From: Kalmanozyma brasiliensis GHG001 | Taxonomy: Eukaryota > Basidiomycota > Ustilaginomycetes > Ustilaginales | Direction of reading: 5' to 3' | Assembly (NCBI RefSeq): GCF_000497045.1 | Contig: NW_015961970.1 | Location: forward strand, 2,137,706-2,201,705 | DNA length: 64,000 nucleotides | In this document: positions 27,876-36,844 of the stretch, in pieces | Numbering within the stretch: position 1 is the stretch's first letter | Layout of the letters: each line of letters begins with the position of its first letter | Notes under the pieces: generated by a model | What the model was told of the DNA's origin: nothing | Seen by the model: the letters and a program-made list of their open reading frames with translations, nothing else | The model's database searches: none | Program-made: the position numbers and the translations under genes

Positions 27876-28724
27876 CTAAGCATCCTTCATCTCGACGTCT
27901 GCAGCACCGGCACCAGCGCCGGGGGTTTCGTCCTCGAACGTCGTCGCTGGCACCGAAGCGGCGAGGTCGGCGGTGAGAAGCGTATCGTCCTGGTCGGCGG
28001 GCTGTTCGGCCTCTGCACCCTCTGCGAGGGCTTCGAGCTGCGCATCGGTCGGAACGTCTGCTGGGAGGGGCTGGTCGTGCAGCTGCGACTCGACCTGAGG
28101 TTGGACTTCCGGTTGCGGTGACGGCTCTTCCGGCGATGCGACAGGTTCCGTTGCTGCGGTAGCTGCGGGAGTGTTGGCGATGGAGTCCGTTGGCGTGTTG
28201 TCCGCAGTATGGATGCTAGATGTGGGTTCGGAGATGGTGTTCATGTGCGGAGGGATGGCTGATGCTGGCGCAACCGGTGCGGGTGTAGGCGGCTCTTTGG
28301 GAGCAATGGTCCCGAGACCACCTCCAACACTGGAAAGGGAGCCACCAACGGGAGCCGCGACCACGGGCGCATTGTGGATGCTCTGCACGGGCACCTCGAC
28401 GATCGCTGCATCATCCGCAATGCGGTCTTCCGCCAACACGTCCTGCTCTTCGGGGAACACGATCGGGTCTCCGGGAACGCGGACCCATTTGAGGATCTTG
28501 ACATCTACACTGGCTGAGGTTGAGGCAGTACCGTCGGCCGAAGTACCTGTGGGAAGCACCCATTCCTGACGCCATTTGCTGCGAATCAGGGGAAGGTGAA
28601 CGTCAATATGATGTTGGATGGCAGATCATGAGAGGAGCAAGCAGACTTACGCGATGGGCTCCACAGCCTGACGACGCACCTCGTGCTCGATGTTGGGTAC
28701 GAATCGTCCGCCGAATCGAGACAT
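27876..28724 (-). CDS. BCL7-like protein (putative SWI/SNF-associated)
   Basis: Two exons, 28651-28724 (74 nt) and 27876-28578, are joined across a 72-nt intron (GTAAGTC ... TTCGCAG). The product has 258 aa. The first exon encodes MSRFGGRFVPNIEHEVRRQA. Across the splice comes a Trp-rich segment, KWRQEWVLP ... VDVKILKWVRVPG (about 26-58), which resembles the BCL7 N-terminal domain (W-x3-WV ... L-I-KWVPV). The remainder is Pro/Ala/Glu-rich, acidic and disordered, ending in DVEMKDA. BCL7 proteins associate with animal SWI/SNF (BAF) complexes. The homology call is by eye on a short domain. The splice was set by the open frame and the motif running through it. Confidence 0.55.
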
Positions 28725-29103
28725 TGCTGGTTCGAGTATGTGGTGCAGCGGTGAGAAGTGTTGGATGGAGGTGCGCAACACCAACGCGTTGGTGAACAGC
28801 TGCAGCTCGAGCAAAGCGGCGGGGCCAAAATTAGCCGCGTTCCGAGTTTCGGGCGCGCTCTTTTGTTCTTCTCATCTTTCAACAGACTCTGCTTAAGAAA
28901 GAAGAATACTTCTCAGACATCCATCGCGGCATGATCAGACTGAAGCTGAAGCATCTGTGTCAAAGACGGTGTGGTTGCATTAATGATACATATGCTCACG
29001 GCCAAAAAGAAGCGCATTTAGAAGTACACGTATCCGCGCCGTGCCAATGCGGATCGATCGTGTGGCATTCTTTGCAAGAGCCAATGGAAGGCGAGTCCAC
29101 GGA
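28725..29103. other. Interval upstream of the BCL7-like gene
   Basis: A 379-bp interval between two minus-strand genes: promoter of the BCL7-like gene and 3' UTR of the snRNP gene. It contains GGCCAAAATTAGCCG near 28823. Nothing else is recognised. Confidence 0.4.
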
Positions 29104-29991
29104 TTATGCCCTTGCAAAGGTGATTTTGAGCTTGTCACCAGCACCAAAGTTGTAGCCGTTGAGTGCACCTCGCGCCGTAGCGCTGGATGGGATGTCGGAG
29201 AACTCGACGAAAGCGATATCCGCCTTGCCAGGAATCGTCTGTACATCGACATAGCCCGAGTAGGCGGAAAAGAGGCTCTCCAGCTCGCCCTTGCCAACAC
29301 CATCCGGAATCTTTTGCAAGAAGAGCATCTTGTTGGGAGGCAAGTACTCGTCGGGCATCTCCTGTTGCGCCCTCTTGCTCGCTGCTGCCTTTTCTGGTTC
29401 GGCGATCTCGCCCGCAGCAGTCCTCTTTGCTCTGATCTTCTTCTCGAGCTCCCTCCTCCTCAACACGTTGCCTCTCCTTGCCATCTTCTTGTGCTCCAGT
29501 CTCTCCTCTTTGTGCTGCTTGAAGACGGCGGATTCCTCGCCGCCCTCGTCCTTTAGTGGCTGCAACACCACCGCATCCGACTTGGTCTTTGCAAAGCTGA
29601 TCTTCATCGCCTTGCCGTAGAGCGGAAAGAGATGTGCCTCGCGCCGCGCCTTGTCTGCTGCTTGGACGTTATCGAGTGAGACGAATGCTTGTCCGCGCAT
29701 GCGGAGGTTGGTGTGGGAGACGACCGAGAGCACGGTGCCGTAGTTAGAAAAGAGGTTGGTGAGCGTCGCCTTCATTGTCTCGAGCTTGACCTTCTCGTTG
29801 AGGTTCTGGATGTAAAGCGTCTGGCTAGCGTCCGATGGGAGAGGTGGTGGCTCGTCCGGCTCGCTCTGATCCATTGGTGCGCCAAACGGAGGTGGTGGCC
29901 CAGCATGCATTCCAGGCGGTGGTATTGAGGGAGGAGGCATCATCGGAGGCAGTACCCCCGCGCCGAAGGGAAGCGCGCCCGGATGTGACAT
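29104..29991 (-). CDS. U1A/U2B''-type snRNP protein (two RRMs)
   Basis: A 295-aa spliceosomal protein. A Pro/Gly/Met-rich N-terminus (1-55) precedes RRM1 (about 58-136) with RNP2 LYIQNL and RNP1 RGQAFVSL. A basic, Arg/Glu-rich linker (about 140-215) and RRM2 (about 222-295) with MLFLQKIP and IAFVEF follow, and the protein ends directly after RRM2. This is the SNF/U1A/U2B'' layout: RRM1 binds the U1 stem-loop II or, with U2A', the U2 stem-loop IV. One such protein often serves both snRNPs in non-animal lineages. The ATG at 29991 was chosen; the longer frame starts at a poorly conserved, UTR-like sequence. Confidence 0.88.
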   Translation of the reverse strand: MSHPGALPFGAGVLPPMMPPPSIPPPGMHAGPPPPFGAPMDQSEPDEPPPLPSDASQTLYIQNLNEKVKLETMKATLTNLFSNYGTVLSVVSHTNLRMRGQAFVSLDNVQAADKARREAHLFPLYGKAMKISFAKTKSDAVVLQPLKDEGGEESAVFKQHKEERLEHKKMARRGNVLRRRELEKKIRAKRTAAGEIAEPEKAAASKRAQQEMPDEYLPPNKMLFLQKIPDGVGKGELESLFSAYSGYVDVQTIPGKADIAFVEFSDIPSSATARGALNGYNFGAGDKLKITFARA

Positions 29992-30409
29992 TGGGGCCTT
30001 GGCGAATTCAGGCTGAGCTGAAGTTACCTTGCCTTCTTGACGATGACTTCGGCAAGTGATGGTGCTATGACAGGAGAAAGTAGGGTGCGAAGATGTGACC
30101 AAGGTTGGCAAGCTGCTCTCGGGACTCGGTCTGCTGCGCTGCGACGCGAGCGAGGCTGCTGAGCCAAAAAGTGTAAAATGCAGGCTGAAATGCAGCCCAA
30201 AACCCTGAATGTGGGTTAATCGTTCTCGAAACGCGTTGATCCCCATCTTCTGCTCAGCCATCCATCTTCCATCCACCCCTACCTGTTCTCACCATCAGCA
30301 TTCGGACGCCCTTTCGACAAATAGCGCTAGCAGCCGCATTCACAGGACTGACCTCGAAGGACCCGGTAGCTCGTTTCTAGGAGCGCTTTCTTGCAAGGCG
30401 CATCTCACC
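29992..30409. promoter_or_regulatory. Divergent promoter between the snRNP gene and BDP1
   Basis: A 418-bp head-to-head interval serving a splicing factor and a Pol III factor. No TATA box is evident. Both coding frames remain open part-way into it without conserved residues. Confidence 0.45.
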
Positions 30410-33313
30410 ATGTCGTCGCGTATCGAAAAGGGTGGTGCTCGTTTCAAGCCCTCCATCGTCCCAAGGCGGTCGGCTGGAGGCGCCACAGCCGCGACCGCAG
30501 CATCGCAACCCAGCTCTCAGCAGCAGCAGGGTGCATCCACGTCGGCCGTGCCTCCGCCCTCTCCATCACTCACAGCTCGACACCCCAAACCTCCCTCCGT
30601 TCGCTCCAAGGGATCTGCCGCTGCAGCACTAGCGTCACCCGCCTCGCAGCAGTCCATCACGCCGAGCAAATCGCAGAGCTATGCATTCAACGTTTCGCCT
30701 TCCGTCATCTCAAAGCCCGGCGCCGCGGCGACTCCACGTGCCGGCATCGCGGCTGGCCAGGCTTCGACCAGCACCTCAGCTGCAAAGCCCGCCTTCCGCA
30801 AACCCTCCGTATCCAAACCTCGTCCAGGCTCCAGAGCTTCGCTTACCCCGGCACCTCAATTCACACAGCCAGCCGCACCAGCCTCGGCCATCACGCCCGC
30901 TCGGACTTTGCCTTCGGTGGTTGAAGGCAGCTCTGCTCCAGCCGATGCAGAGATTGCCAATGTGTCGACGCGTGCGAACCTTGCACCAAGTATCGGAGCG
31001 TCGCGGAGCACTGCCGCTGGACCCATGGATGATGCTGCTGCTCAGACCGCAACAATCATCGACAAAGCCTCGCAGCCAGATCCTGTCCAGGCTCCGCAGC
31101 GATCCTCTCGGTCCAGAGGCGCAAGCTCAGTTCAAGCCCAGGCGGCTGCTACAGTCAAGGAAAGCGCATCCCAGCAAGAATCTGCTTTACGTCCGTCTCA
31201 GGCAACCAACCAGCCATCCACGACGGTAAATGAAAGCAGCGCACCCGCTCCGAGCAGAAAGGGCAAAGCTCGAGAGATCGACAGTGCAAGCGCCGTCTCG
31301 AAAGCGCCCGCTCCTTCTCAAAGCGTCAAGGCCGGCTCGCAAGTTGTGACCGCCGAGAGCACGCAAACCGCAGAACACAAAGCAGCAGAAGCCTCAAAGC
31401 GCAGGATTCACGCTGCTGCGCGTCTGCAGAAACGGCGTCTCAAGCGCAAGGAGCTGTCCACCGGCAAGCCCAAACGTCCTCTCTCCGCCTACCTTCTCTT
31501 CGTCAACTCGGTGCGTCCAGCACGACAAGCGCAGAACCCAGACATGCCTGTCACCGAACTCACCGGCGAGATCGCCGCGGAGTGGCGCGGTCTTTCTCAA
31601 AGTCAAAGAACCAAATGGGAGGCAGAGGCGTCTTTGCTACGACAGCAATACGATTCGGCACTCGAATCATGGAAGCTCGCTCATCCTGACGGCGTCACGC
31701 TCAACTCGGACGACGAGAGTGGCATGGAAACCACGTCGGAGATCGGCGAAGACGGCGAGCCAATCCGTCGCAAGAAGCGCCGCATCACAGCCTCACGCAA
31801 GCCGCACACGGTCTCGGATGATGAAGATGAGTATCGCAAGCAAGTGTATCAGGAAGGAGAGTCACTCGACAGCAGCCGCCTCGACCCAGCCAACGTCACC
31901 ATGGCAGATCTCAGCACGGTCGAATACAAGAAAGGTCGCGCCGGTCCCCGAACCTTCGAAGCCGACCGCGTCTACAAGAGGCTCGTCAACGATCGACGCG
32001 CCGCTGGCAAAGCGGCTCTTCTGGGCGAGCACGTTCTGGGCGAAAAAGTCAACAATGCTTCGCCTTCACCTGCCCCTGCGGCCAACATCATTCGCACCAC
32101 CAACGGAGTGCCAGTCGCTACCGGCGCAGAAGAGAGGCTCGACGGCGAAGAAGAGATCGTCGGCGATCAGACAGGTGACGAGACATCTGGGGTCGAAGAG
32201 TCGGCACCCGAGACCGATGCGGACGATGTCACGGATGGAGAAGGCGCTTCGAGCAGCCGACGTCGCCGCAAGAATCGAGAAGCTTCCGTCGCTGCTACCG
32301 ACGTCTCGTTCCGCGAGAACCGCTTCGCCGTACAAACGCGTATCGTCGATGGCAAGATCGTGCTCGACGAGACCTCGCTCTTTGCCAACTACGGCAACGG
32401 CGAGGAGGATCGCGATAACATGGAAGTGGTCGACGAGCGCGAGGGCGATCGCTTCGTCAACGCCTCTACGTACTCGCGCAAACTTGGGCGGAACCGAAAG
32501 TGGTCCTTGGACGAGACGGAGAAATTCTACAAGTCGCTGCAGCAGTGGGGCACCGACTTTGAGATGATCGCTCGCCTCTTCCCAGGTCGCGACAGGGTGA
32601 CGATCAAGAAGAAATTCAACGTGGAAGAGCGAAGCAATGGCAAGTTGGTCGATGCAGCGCTTAAGAATTCGCTACCGGTCAATCTCGAGGCGTACGCGGA
32701 GGCCATCGGGGTCGATCTTTCGGGTCCGCCTCCCGAGATCAAGGCCGATATTCAGGACATCGAGGCGCTCGCTGCTGCTTCTGCCACGAGCGACGCCGCG
32801 ATCAAGAAGCGAGAGGCCACCGCTCCGCTCTCGGGCCGCAAAGGCGACCGAAGCGATGTTGAGCAGGATGACGGCGACGATGGCTATGAGTACGAGGAGG
32901 TGGTTGAGATCGACGACGATGGCAACGAGCAGGTGATTCGACGCAGGCTTGGCAAGAAGCCAGGTAGCAAGGCTGGAAAGAGGCGACGCAACTCTACGAG
33001 GAAGGCCTCGGTCTCAACGCCCGCTCCCGCTGCAGCATCGGCGGCAGCGTCTGCCGCACCCTCTTCGTCCGCGTCGACGACAATCGCCGGGAACTCCGCG
33101 GCGATGGACGCTGCAGCACCAGCCGAGCCGAGCGCAAGCGCGGATACGGGGAAAGCTGCCAAAGGGAAGAGCAGCGCACGGTCACGCGAACCACCGTCGA
33201 TCGGCAGCCGCAAGAGCACCAGAGCCACTCGCAAACGTGCCACTTCGATCAACAGCAGCAAGGAGGCGCCGGGCGACGGTAGGGAGGTCGAGGAGATTGT
33301 TGGCGAGCTTTGA
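30410..33313 (+). CDS. BDP1: TFIIIB subunit Bdp1 (B'') with an HMG box
   Basis: A 967-aa protein. Residues 1-340 are Ser/Ala/Pro-rich. An HMG box lies at about 350-427 (KPKRPLSAYLLFVNSVRPAR ... AAEWRGLSQSQRTKWEAEA). The Bdp1-specific region follows at about 497-545 (TMADLSTVEYKKGRAGPRTF), then VQTRIVDGKIVLDETSLF and the SANT domain at about 695-750 (RKWSLDETEKFYKSL, GTDFEMIARLFPGRDR). The tail is acidic, then basic and Ala-rich. With TBP and Brf1, Bdp1 recruits RNA polymerase III to tRNA and 5S genes. The HMG box is not part of the yeast or human protein as I know them. The ATG at 30410 begins the conserved MSSRIEKGGARFKP segment. Confidence 0.9.
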   Translation: MSSRIEKGGARFKPSIVPRRSAGGATAATAASQPSSQQQQGASTSAVPPPSPSLTARHPKPPSVRSKGSAAAALASPASQQSITPSKSQSYAFNVSPSVISKPGAAATPRAGIAAGQASTSTSAAKPAFRKPSVSKPRPGSRASLTPAPQFTQPAAPASAITPARTLPSVVEGSSAPADAEIANVSTRANLAPSIGASRSTAAGPMDDAAAQTATIIDKASQPDPVQAPQRSSRSRGASSVQAQAAATVKESASQQESALRPSQATNQPSTTVNESSAPAPSRKGKAREIDSASAVSKAPAPSQSVKAGSQVVTAESTQTAEHKAAEASKRRIHAAARLQKRRLKRKELSTGKPKRPLSAYLLFVNSVRPARQAQNPDMPVTELTGEIAAEWRGLSQSQRTKWEAEASLLRQQYDSALESWKLAHPDGVTLNSDDESGMETTSEIGEDGEPIRRKKRRITASRKPHTVSDDEDEYRKQVYQEGESLDSSRLDPANVTMADLSTVEYKKGRAGPRTFEADRVYKRLVNDRRAAGKAALLGEHVLGEKVNNASPSPAPAANIIRTTNGVPVATGAEERLDGEEEIVGDQTGDETSGVEESAPETDADDVTDGEGASSSRRRRKNREASVAATDVSFRENRFAVQTRIVDGKIVLDETSLFANYGNGEEDRDNMEVVDEREGDRFVNASTYSRKLGRNRKWSLDETEKFYKSLQQWGTDFEMIARLFPGRDRVTIKKKFNVEERSNGKLVDAALKNSLPVNLEAYAEAIGVDLSGPPPEIKADIQDIEALAAASATSDAAIKKREATAPLSGRKGDRSDVEQDDGDDGYEYEEVVEIDDDGNEQVIRRRLGKKPGSKAGKRRRNSTRKASVSTPAPAAASAAASAAPSSSASTTIAGNSAAMDAAAPAEPSASADTGKAAKGKSSARSREPPSIGSRKSTRATRKRATSINSSKEAPGDGREVEEIVGEL

Positions 33314-33626
33314 AGCGCGGTCCCAGCGAGACTGGACGGACAGCCTCGACTCGCTTGTTCTTGAATTGCAAGCAGCCTCGCAGCAGGATCTTCAGCGGAG
33401 AGCCTGGACGACTGGACCCCAGACATCGGCTTTGTACGGCCCACTCAGCGTCACGGCACCCTGTAGTCACTGGAAGCATTCGTCAAGCGAACACGAAGCA
33501 TCTCCCTTGAATTAGCGTACGATCTGCCGACTGTCGATCCCGTGACGAGAGAGATTCGCGGCGAATGAGCAGCCCTAAGCGAACCTTGAGCGATGGGCGG
33601 GTTAGCGCGATTCCTGACTAAAGGGT

Positions 33627-33642
33627 GCGGATCTGGATCCGC
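33627..33642. promoter_or_regulatory. Palindrome of the Zn2Cys6-factor type
   Basis: GCGGATCTGGATCCGC has 7-bp perfect arms around a 2-bp spacer, giving CGG-N8-CCG. Zn2Cys6 dimers commonly bind such sites. It lies about 620 bp upstream of the hydrolase ATG. Confidence 0.3.
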
Positions 33643-34185
33643 GAGCGGGACTCAGAAGTGGATCGCCATCGTTTGTCGGTTTTACCCCGCAAAGCGTCAG
33701 TGTTCTCTCGCCAAGTGGAGGGAATCTTGAAAAAACGTCACACAAAAGCCGGCGATCTGCGCACGTACGAATGCACGTCAAAGAGTCCCCACTTAGCCGA
33801 TTCGCCGCACAGAAGCATGCGAGACACCTTCTACGCACAAGCGCAGCGGCGATGCGGTCAAGCGGAGCAGCGAACGAGTTGCCGTTCGCCCGCCTACCAG
33901 CGCTACTCATGGGAAATCTGCATGGTTCGTGCGTAGCAAGTGCTGCTGCAGCACTACGTGACACAAGATGGCGTGCCCAAAAGGTGACGGATGAGGACCC
34001 TTCTTGGCTGATCTCATGCCCCGTCAAAGGTTGCTGAGGCAGCAAAGCCGAGGTGGAGAAAGGGATCTGCAGGGCTTTCTTCTCGTTGATGCACAGACAG
34101 ATGCCGTGCTGGTGTGCAGGTCAACGGCCTCTGGCCTGGGTGGCTCTGCAGACCCGGGCAATGGTAGGGCCATGCTGCACGATCG

Positions 34186-34192
34186 TATATAA
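34186..34192 (+). promoter_or_regulatory. TATA box of the secreted hydrolase
   Basis: TATATAA lies 70-76 bp upstream of the ATG at 34262, implying a very short leader. Confidence 0.55.
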
Positions 34193-34261
34193 CCGCGCAC
34201 TGTGCCACGTACTGTTCTCGGTGCAACTCACCTTACCATCCACCCTCCTCACAACGTAATC

Positions 34262-35497
34262 ATGTTGGTCCTGCAAAATCTGCTCGCCCTCCTACCGCTC
34301 GCCGGCCTGGCCTCGGCCGCGTCGATCCGCCTCGACGCGCGCAACAACGGCGGCTCCTCTGGTGTTGGCAGCATCTCGTACGCCCAAGGCCCCTATGGCC
34401 TTCACAACGCCCGTTGCGAGCAAGTGACCCTTCAAGTGCCCGTCAACATCGAACTTTCCAACTTCACCTCTGTGCGCAACCAGTACGACACGCAGTCGTA
34501 CATCACGCGTCAGATCATCGACTTCTCCCTGGCCCCCGCCAACTGGACCGCGCGTCATGGGCCTAGCACCACAGAGAAGTTTACGCTCAATCGATCGTTC
34601 CAGATCAACGGCTACTACTGTACGCCGATTCAGGGGGCTCGGGAGGGCAGTGCGCTGTGGAACCTCGTCCACGGCATCGGCTTCGACTCCAGCTACTGGG
34701 ATTACACGCTCTCCCCCGAATACTCGGTCGTTCGTCACGCCGCCAGTTACGGATATAGCACCTTCCGCTACGACCGTCTCGGCACGGGCGCCTCGGAAAC
34801 CCCCTCCACGGGCGGATTTGATGTGCTTCGCGCCCAAACCGAGGTAGCCATCTACCAAGGTGTACTGCAACAGCTGCGAAACACCAACAACGTTGGTGGC
34901 AAGCAGCATTCCAAGATTGTCGGTATCGGTCACTCGTACGGCTCGGTGCAGACGCAGGCGGTTTCGATGATGAGCCCGGAGTTGTTGGATGGTGTGGTTC
35001 TGACGGGTTACACGACCAATGCTACCAACCTCCCCGGGTATCTGCACGCCGCTGCGTATCAGATTGCCAAGAACACCCTCAGCCAGCTCTCCAACAAACC
35101 CCCCGTTTGGCTGGCGAGTGGTAGCGAGGCGGGCAACCAGATCGCATTCTTCTACCCACCTTACTTTAGCGATGCCTCGTTCCGTCTGGCGCGCGCCACC
35201 GAACAGCCCGTCACCCTAGGCAGTCTGTTTTCAATCGGCGCCGTCGGTGGACCGTCCAACTTCACCGGTCCAGTGCAGGTGGTCAACGGTGCGAAAGACT
35301 TCATCTTTTGCAGCAGCAACTGCTGGGGTGGCCCCAATGGTACCGCCATCCCCGATGGCGTCAAGGAGTTGTATCCTCAAGCGAAGAACTTTACCAGTTA
35401 CATCGCTGAGAATACCGGACACGGGATCACGGCGCACTATGCCCAGCCGATGATCGCTGAGGAGATTGCTAGGTGGATTGCTGACCAAGGACTGTAA
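34262..35497 (+). CDS. Secreted alpha/beta hydrolase
   Basis: A 411-aa precursor. The N-terminus (VLQNLLALLPLAGLASA) is a good signal peptide. The alpha/beta-hydrolase triad is visible: nucleophile S225 in GIGHSYGS, D346 in VVNGAKDF and H387 in NTGHGIT. An oxyanion-like HGIGFDSSYW loop follows the second strand. Cysteine pairs (NARCEQ, GYYCTP, FCSSNCWGG) and several N-glycosylation sequons fit an extracellular protein. It resembles the uncharacterised secreted hydrolases of basidiomycetes; esterase or lipase activity is an inference. The ATG at 34262 starts the signal peptide, and the TATA box 70 bp upstream supports it. Confidence 0.82.
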   Translation: MLVLQNLLALLPLAGLASAASIRLDARNNGGSSGVGSISYAQGPYGLHNARCEQVTLQVPVNIELSNFTSVRNQYDTQSYITRQIIDFSLAPANWTARHGPSTTEKFTLNRSFQINGYYCTPIQGAREGSALWNLVHGIGFDSSYWDYTLSPEYSVVRHAASYGYSTFRYDRLGTGASETPSTGGFDVLRAQTEVAIYQGVLQQLRNTNNVGGKQHSKIVGIGHSYGSVQTQAVSMMSPELLDGVVLTGYTTNATNLPGYLHAAAYQIAKNTLSQLSNKPPVWLASGSEAGNQIAFFYPPYFSDASFRLARATEQPVTLGSLFSIGAVGGPSNFTGPVQVVNGAKDFIFCSSNCWGGPNGTAIPDGVKELYPQAKNFTSYIAENTGHGITAHYAQPMIAEEIARWIADQGL

Positions 35498-35630
35498 GCG
35501 GGGCTCTCGTCAGTCTCCCGATTAGGCCGTCGTCATCAAAAGGTGATAATGTTTTCGAAATGTACGATTCTGCCTTCTAATGTTTCTGTGTGATGCTCGC
35601 CGTGTGATGTCTGTGTGAGTCCGAGTGGGG

Positions 35631-36362
35631 CTACAACTTGGACTCCTTCGGCAGTTCGACGAGCAGCTTTGCCAACGGCTCCCGCACCGCTTTTGGCATC
35701 TTGACCGGCCTCCTCGTATGCCTGTCGACGAATACGTGTGTCGATGTGATCACCGCTGCCGTTTGTCCCCCTTGCTCGCCGATACTCGCCTGGTAGGTTA
35801 CGGACGAGGTGCCGAGCTTGATCACTCGCATCCCCACGTCCAGCGGGGCGGGAAAGGAGGCCGAGGCAAAGTAGCGACAGGAGTTGCTGATGACCAGACC
35901 GACGATCGAGGCTGCGTCTACGTCGTTCGATTGCGGGGCTGGGGTGTTTGAGGGGGTTGAGGGTGCGGCGACCGATTCCTCACCCGGGCTGGTGGGCGTA
36001 GGTGGTTTGGCCGGGATCGTTGGCGCGCTGGTCGCCCCAGTGGAGGAGGCAGATGGTGGCACAGAGGGTGAGGAAGTGGCAGAGGGATAAATGAATGGCT
36101 GAATCCCGCACGCGTTGACCAGATACGCATTGATGATGCTATCCGCAATGAGGTAGTACGACGAGTTGTTGAGGTGGCCGTACCTGCAGCGCACATCGCA
36201 CACCGCACAGGACGAGAAAGTCAGGAGAAGGTGTGGCAGACGATATAAGCGAGAGAGCGGGTAGGCGAAAGGTAGGGGGCAACATGTAACTCACTGGTCG
36301 TTGTCCAGCCATCGCGTCTGGTAGGTCACCTTGTGCGGCCAGACGCCTTGTGCTTCTGCCAT
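35631..36362 (-). CDS. Hotdog-fold acyl-CoA thioesterase
   Basis: Two exons, 36295-36362 (68 nt) and 35631-36183, are joined across a 111-nt intron (GTGAGT ... GCTGCAG). The product has 206 aa. The 4HBT motif spans the junction: TRWLDND then QYGHLNNSSYY, with the Asp-x-Asp-x3-His-x-Asn-Asn pattern of the YbgC/FadM group. A Pro/Ser/Thr/Ala-rich insertion (about 57-112) separates this first half from the second (VGLVISNSCRYFASASFPAP, VGMRVIKLGTSSVTYQASIG, THVFVDRHTRRPVKMP). It should hydrolyse acyl-CoA thioesters; the substrate is unknown. The ATG at 36362 gives the only product that carries the complete motif. Confidence 0.85.
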
Positions 36363-36844
36363 CGTGGTCGTCTTTGGTGCTGTCTATGCCTTCCTGTGCA
36401 GAGCGCTGTCGGGATTTCAATATGGTTGACTTCGTTACACGTGGTCGATGAGCGATGTTCGATAACGATGATGGTGATTGGTGAAGATTGGCAGGACGAA
36501 AGATGGGCAAGTGGGTGTGATGTCGAAGAACCGGAACCGGCAGGCTCATTCGATAGCCGGCGTGTAACCCCGCAATAACGCTCGCTCAGACGAAAACTGC
36601 GCTAAAAAAAGCGGTCAAAAAATCTGGCTAAAAAAAGCAGCCGGAAATTCGTTCGAGCCTTGCTCACTCTTCGTCATGCTTTAGCTCATGCTTGCCTTGC
36701 CGTCTTGACCCTCTCGAGGCCTCACTGCGACCATCTCAATTTCTTCTGTCTCTCTCTGTCGTGTTCGCGAGCGTGGCTGGAATGTCTGGTTGATTGTAAA
36801 GTGTCTAGCGTTGGGGTATACAAAGTCTCGCATGAGCATGGGTA
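36363..36844. other. Interval between thioesterase and haspin genes
   Basis: A 482-bp interval between two minus-strand genes. It contains paired A-tract units at 36601-36642, GCTAAAAAAAGC occurring twice within 40 bp. A close match lies upstream of the GARS-AIRS gene. Confidence 0.45.

Larger units (their letters stand above)
33314..34261. other. Interval upstream of the secreted hydrolase
   Basis: A 948-bp interval between two plus-strand genes. It contains the 3' end of the BDP1 transcript, a CGG/CCG palindrome at 33627-33642 and a TATA box at 34186. No coding frame is convincing. Confidence 0.5.

Noticed and set aside
33314..36362. Secondary-metabolite or effector cluster around the secreted hydrolase
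   Set aside because: The neighbours are Bdp1, a thioesterase and haspin, with no synthase, tailoring enzyme or further secreted proteins next to it.
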